Positions 60,921-64,000 of a stretch of 64,000 nucleotides of DNA are shown here, piece by piece. The stretch is from Vagococcus acidifermentans (GTDB taxonomy: Bacteria; Bacillota; Bacilli; Lactobacillales; Vagococcaceae): positions 62,001-126,000 of the forward strand of contig NZ_NGKC01000003.1 of assembly GCF_003987655.1 (NCBI RefSeq), given 5' to 3'. The number at the start of each line of letters is the position of its first letter. Position 1 is the stretch's first letter. The notes under the pieces were generated by a model that searched no databases, had not been told where the DNA came from, and was given only the letters and a program-made list of their open reading frames with translations. The position numbers were made by a program, and so were the translations under genes.

Positions 60921-61275
60921 TTTCTTTCTTATATATACGTTCTCTTTCCTGATCTTTCTTACGCTCTAATATTCGTTTGTAGGTTATTTCTTGATTGTGA
61001 TCGAAACGTGCAGTTCTTTCGTGAATTAATTCTTCGAGTAGTTCATAGGTATAATCATTATCAGTTGTATCAAGCAAAGCCGTAAATTCGCACCAGACTA
61101 TGGCTGGTACACCAAGAGACTTGTTGTTTATCTTTAATACATCTTCTTCAGGGTGAATATTTTCTAGTAAATCTGTGTTGTCAGAAGTAAATGCTGATTT
61201 CGGTTTAGGGATCTCTTTATAAGAATTATCAGGTTTTTGCTTAGAAAAGAAACCTGGTTTTGCATTATCTGTCAT
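60904..61275 (-). CDS. Small plasmid partition/replication accessory protein (DUF5388-like)
   Basis: A 123-residue protein with a disordered N-terminus (GFFSKQKPDNSYKE), a mixed middle part (VPAIVWCEFTALLDTTDND) and a very basic helical end (RERIYKKEKRKKI). The gene is just after a ParA C-terminus, overlapping its control region by position; such small proteins of about 120 residues follow ParA on enterococcal pheromone-type and related plasmids and act as centromere-binding partners. The assignment rests on this context and on overall look. ATG at 61275, with GGAGAAAAC upstream. Confidence 0.65.
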   Translation of the reverse strand: MTDNAKPGFFSKQKPDNSYKEIPKPKSAFTSDNTDLLENIHPEEDVLKINNKSLGVPAIVWCEFTALLDTTDNDYTYELLEELIHERTARFDHNQEITYKRILERKKDQERERIYKKEKRKKI

Positions 61276-61276
61276 G

Positions 61277-61411
61277 TTAGTTTTCTCCTTCGAATAATTT
61301 TATTCTATGAATGAAATCTTTTGCTAAAGGTACAAAAACTTCTTCGTAAGCAAGTTTGTCCCAATAAGTATCAGTATTTAGACCTGTCCTCGGTGTGGTG
61401 TTAGTATCAAA
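61277..61411 (-). pseudogene. ParA C-terminal fragment
   Basis: Forty-four codons ending with YEEVFVPLAKDFIHRIKLF then EGEN, which is the usual end of plasmid ParA ATPases. The rest of the gene has been cut away at the IS3-family element (61412). It shows the segment came from a plasmid partition operon. Confidence 0.75.
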
Positions 61412-61473
61412 TCTTAGACAACTTTTCGTAGAGACAGAAATATATTAAACTTATCTACGAGAGGATGATTTTT

Positions 61474-61728
61474 ATGACCCGATACGAAGAAGATTTTAAA
61501 CGAATGATTGTAGAACTTAATCAAACTGGACAATCAGTTCGTGGTTTATCGAAAGAATATGGCTTATCTGAAGCAACTATTTATAAGTGGAAAAACTTAT
61601 ATACCCTAAACCAATCCACAGGATTGACTGGAAAAGAAACTGCTGAATTAAGAAAAGAAAATGCTCGTTTAAAGGAGGAATTAGAAATATTAAAAAAAGC
61701 CGCTGCCATATTCTCTCGAAAGATATAA
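61474..61728 (+). CDS. IS3-family OrfA
   Basis: 84 residues from the ATG at 61474 (GAGAGGATG upstream). Helix-turn-helix (SVRGLSKEYGLSEATIYKWK) and leucine-zipper-like end (ELRKENARLKEELEILKKAA). A seven-A run at 61692-61698 near the end is the expected slippery site for -1 frameshifting into OrfB, whose frame is indeed one base back. The fusion is the active transposase. Confidence 0.92.
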   Translation: MTRYEEDFKRMIVELNQTGQSVRGLSKEYGLSEATIYKWKNLYTLNQSTGLTGKETAELRKENARLKEELEILKKAAAIFSRKI

Positions 61729-61781
61729 AGTCAATTGTTCAATTTATTGAAAGATGGTGTACTAAATACACTGTTTCTTTA

Positions 61782-62600
61782 TTGTGTCGTTTATTAGAAA
61801 TGCCTAGAAGTGTCTATTATTTTTATAAAAATAAACCACTAACAGCTACAGAAATCAGAAATAACAAGTTAAAAAAGAAAATCTCAACCATCTATTTTGA
61901 TAGTAAACAGCGTTATGGTGCAACCAAAATACATCAAATGATATTAAAAGAAGGGATTTCAGTATCGCTTAAACATGTCCAAAAGCTAATGAAAGAATTA
62001 AGTTTAAAATCAATTGTTGTAAAAAAATATAGACCTCAATTGTCTAATAAACAAATTATTTCAAAAGAAAATATTTTAAATCAAAATTTTTCTACTAAAA
62101 ATATTTGTGAAAAATGGGTAGCTGATATTACCTATATTCCAACAAAGAAAAACGGTTGGTGTTACCTATCTTCGATTATGGATTTACACACGAAGAAAAT
62201 TATTAGTTACACTTTTTCAAAACGTATGACAGTAGATTGTGTTCTAAAGACTTTAAGTCAAGCTAAACAGCGTTATGACATTCCAGAGGGAATGATTCTA
62301 CATACCGATTTAGGTAGCCAATATACCTCCTTAGAATATGAAGAGTGGTTAGCAACAAATAAAATAAGGCATTCCTATAGTCGTAAAGGGACGCCTTATG
62401 ATAATGCAGGGATTGAATCGTTTCATGCTTCATTAAAGAAAGAAGAAGTTTACACAACAAGTTACTTAGACTTTGAGGAAGCCAATCAAGCTTTATTCAG
62501 TTATATTGAGGGATTTTATAATCGTAATCGAATCCATAGTTCGATTAACTATTTAACACCGCATGAATTTGAAAGACAAGAAAAAATTAGGATGGCATGA
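61782..62600 (+). CDS. IS3-family OrfB (integrase-type catalytic part)
   Basis: At least 272 residues; the frame is open upstream to the slippery run, so translation most likely enters by -1 frameshifting rather than at the ATG at 61782, which has no good ribosome site. DDE residues are in WVADITYIPT, ILHTDLGSQYT and the late NAGIESFHASLKKEE. HTH_21 region before them (RYGATKIHQMIL). Frame intact. Confidence 0.93.
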   Translation: MCRLLEMPRSVYYFYKNKPLTATEIRNNKLKKKISTIYFDSKQRYGATKIHQMILKEGISVSLKHVQKLMKELSLKSIVVKKYRPQLSNKQIISKENILNQNFSTKNICEKWVADITYIPTKKNGWCYLSSIMDLHTKKIISYTFSKRMTVDCVLKTLSQAKQRYDIPEGMILHTDLGSQYTSLEYEEWLATNKIRHSYSRKGTPYDNAGIESFHASLKKEEVYTTSYLDFEEANQALFSYIEGFYNRNRIHSSINYLTPHEFERQEKIRMA

Positions 62601-62626
62601 CAGTCTCTACAAAAATGTGTCTAAGA

Positions 62627-63006
62627 TATTGACCTAGATCCAGACAGCCACTACGATAGCAACAACAGGAAAATCTACTAAGTACAGCCAGAGACTTGTA
62701 CTCAGCTAACTAGTTTATTCCAGAATGCTGCATAATTTGATAGATTCATACTTTTATATTTTTTTGCATATCGAAGTAGGTAGTCATATTTTGACTATCC
62801 AATTTGATAAAATATCGTTTATGCGAAACGTACTATAGTTGGTGCATCACTAGAGTTAAAAGTGTACAATGCTTAGTTTTTTTGAATCTTTATCGCAAAT
62901 AGCTTCAAAAAACACTTTTTTGGATACTTTTGAAATATTTAGTTGAGTATAGTATAATATGAACAATTGTGACAAATAACAATTTTTTGGGAGTGAGTAA
63001 AGTTAG
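62627..63006. other. Spacer with promoter ahead of the putative capsule locus
   Basis: No gene. The 70 bp after the IS (reading ATTIATTGKSTK in one frame up to a stop near 62710) may be the end of a lost gene. A strong promoter is at 62930-62958: TTGAAA, a 17-base spacer, TATAAT. It is 50 bp ahead of the next start. Confidence 0.6.
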
Positions 63007-63885
63007 ATGGGAAGACCCTTAGCAAAAGGCCTAGCTGTCGTAGCCGTCGGTATCGGAGCACTGGGTATATGTTACATCGGTTACCGAGCCGATAAAACAC
63101 ATCAGTATGAACAACGAGTTCAGTACGCCAATAGCACCATTGCAAAAAGCCAAGAGCAGTTAGTGACTCTCACAAAAACCATTGATTCGTTTTATCAAGA
63201 AGGTCAATCAATTTTTTTGAGAGAAAATTTGACGGAGTCCGAGCTTGCGGCCGTACGAGGAAAGCTTGAATCTGTCAAAGTTGATGCTGAAGAATACCAT
63301 ATTCAAGCAGAAGACCTAACAGACGATGCTGGGGGGATTCAAGAGACCAAAGACGCCCTTGTGAAAAAAGTTAATTTGGTCAATGACAAATTAACTATTC
63401 AAGAAAAGACCAATAACTTGTTTGAGAATCCTGTGAGTTCTTGGCAGAAGCCGGTTAATGATGTAGTGATTAAAAAAGACATTTCAGACGAATCAATCGG
63501 AGAAATTCGAGAAACCTTGAAACTGTCGACGTTAGCTGACCAATGGCAAAAAAATATCACTGAGTATCTAGATTTTGCCAATGCACAGTTGACTAGGATT
63601 AAGAACATTGAAGCAACCATCGACAGCTTACTTAAAAATGGTCAAATCACAGACAAGGCAAATTATGAAAGCTATATTGCCTTAGCAGAGAGCATCGGTC
63701 AAGTTCGTAATCTCACCTATAAGGAATCCTTTACAGCCTCACTGAACACCATAAGTGAGCAGTTAGGATACGGTACCTTGTCACCAGGTGATAGCGGTGA
63801 GTCGGGAAATGAGTCTTCTGATGAAGGTAATTCTCATGAAGAAGCATTCACCGAAGAATATGCTGAGCCTGACGACGAACAGTAA
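63007..63885 (+). CDS. Membrane-anchored coiled-coil protein, unknown function
   Basis: A 292-residue protein with one N-terminal membrane helix (LAVVAVGIGALGICYIGY) and no further hydrophobic stretch. The rest is helical and rich in Glu, Gln and Lys (residues 35-130 and 170-245), ending with an acidic Ser/Glu/Asp tail. GGGAGTG precedes the ATG. It stands 40 bp before a Wzz/CpsC-type gene and directly after a strong promoter, so it is probably the first gene of a surface-polysaccharide operon. No family recognised. Confidence 0.7.
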   Translation: MGRPLAKGLAVVAVGIGALGICYIGYRADKTHQYEQRVQYANSTIAKSQEQLVTLTKTIDSFYQEGQSIFLRENLTESELAAVRGKLESVKVDAEEYHIQAEDLTDDAGGIQETKDALVKKVNLVNDKLTIQEKTNNLFENPVSSWQKPVNDVVIKKDISDESIGEIRETLKLSTLADQWQKNITEYLDFANAQLTRIKNIEATIDSLLKNGQITDKANYESYIALAESIGQVRNLTYKESFTASLNTISEQLGYGTLSPGDSGESGNESSDEGNSHEEAFTEEYAEPDDEQ

Positions 63886-63925
63886 ACAGTCTTTGTAGAA
63901 AATGAAAGAGAAAGTGGGAACACTA

Positions 63926-64000
63926 ATGGAAGAGACAATCAGTTTGAAGGAAATATTTGACATCTTAAAGAAGCATGTCGCTGCAATATTGATTAGTATG
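63926..64000 (+). CDS. Wzz/CpsC-type chain-length regulator, 5' end only
   Basis: The first 25 codons (EETISLKEIFDILKKHVAAI then LISM) match the start of Wzz/CpsC/YveK-type membrane proteins, which control polysaccharide length and work with a tyrosine kinase (CpsD) whose gene usually follows. The frame is open to the window's end. The ribosome site (GTGGGAAC) is weak. It points to a capsule or exopolysaccharide operon beyond 64000. Confidence 0.72.
   Translation, partial: MEETISLKEIFDILKKHVAAILISM

Larger units (their letters stand above)
61412..62626 (+). mobile_element. IS3-family insertion sequence
   Basis: Imperfect terminal repeats: left TCTTAGACAACTTTTCGTAG and right (minus strand) TCTTAGACACATTTTTGTAG, both followed by AGAC. 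Two overlapping frames, orfA and orfB, occupy it. No 3-5 bp target duplication is evident (AAA on the left, TAT on the right); the ParA gene is present on one side only, so a deletion followed or accompanied insertion. Confidence 0.88.

Overview
The window looks like a chromosome segment of a low-GC Gram-positive bacterium, most likely of the order Lactobacillales (Enterococcus/Carnobacterium/Aerococcus relatives). Pointers are several PTS operons, a T-box leader, LPXTG-type surface proteins, an Rgg-type regulator, a Tn916-type tet(M) region, an IS1216 copy, enterococcal-type plasmid partition genes and the start of a Wzz/CpsC-type capsule locus. No rRNA, tRNA or CRISPR array was seen.

Layout. 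1-6.45 kb: a type III restriction-modification locus (3' part of mod, an intact res, and a GIY-YIG-like/DUF4357-like gene directly downstream), with an IS on the opposite strand between mod and res. 6.45-16.9 kb: a scarred region with a short structured stretch, a 59-codon IS256-type deletion derivative, a large Cna_B-repeat LPXTG adhesin with a one-base frameshift, a complete ISL3-family IS, an IS3 remnant, a T-box leader and a brnQ gene broken in an A-run. 16.9-44.9 kb: more conventional chromosome. It holds a ring-cleaving dioxygenase; an RpiR-ChbG-PTS-GH4 glucoside locus whose GH4 gene has an in-frame amber codon; and a DeoR-controlled hexitol-type PTS operon that combines mtlA/mtlF/mtlD-like genes with a ribulose-phosphate-3-epimerase-like and a hexuloisomerase-like gene. 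It continues with a two-component system whose kinase is polytopic, an Rgg regulator divergent from a GPP34-type protein and a DUF3267 zincin, a broken diacylglycerol-kinase-like gene, a MerR/ClbS pair, a metallo-beta-lactamase-fold hydrolase, a MazG-like protein and N5-(carboxyethyl)ornithine synthase. It ends with a surface protein carrying 384 residues of Asp-Ala repeat and an atypical LPKLN sorting motif.

45.3-59.9 kb: a Tn916-type conjugative element from its left end through orf24-orf13, the tet(M) attenuator, tet(M), the KTR protein and the 3' part of orf9. An IS1216 then cuts it off, so the right part (rest of orf9, orf10, orf7, orf8, xis, int) is missing. 60.7-61.4 kb: a fragment of a plasmid partition operon (small DUF5388-like gene plus the C-terminus of ParA), itself cut by an IS3-family element. 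63.0 kb to the end: a membrane-anchored protein and the first codons of a Wzz/CpsC-type chain-length regulator, probably the start of a capsule locus.

Five genes carry small lesions (adhesin, brnQ, GH4, diacylglycerol kinase, and the IS-interrupted RM locus in a wider sense). Some are in homopolymers or short tandem repeats, so sequencing error, phase variation and real decay all need separating. The most unusual items are the composite hexitol operon, the Asp-Ala surface protein with its odd anchor motif, and the IS1216 joint between Tn916 and a plasmid partition module.
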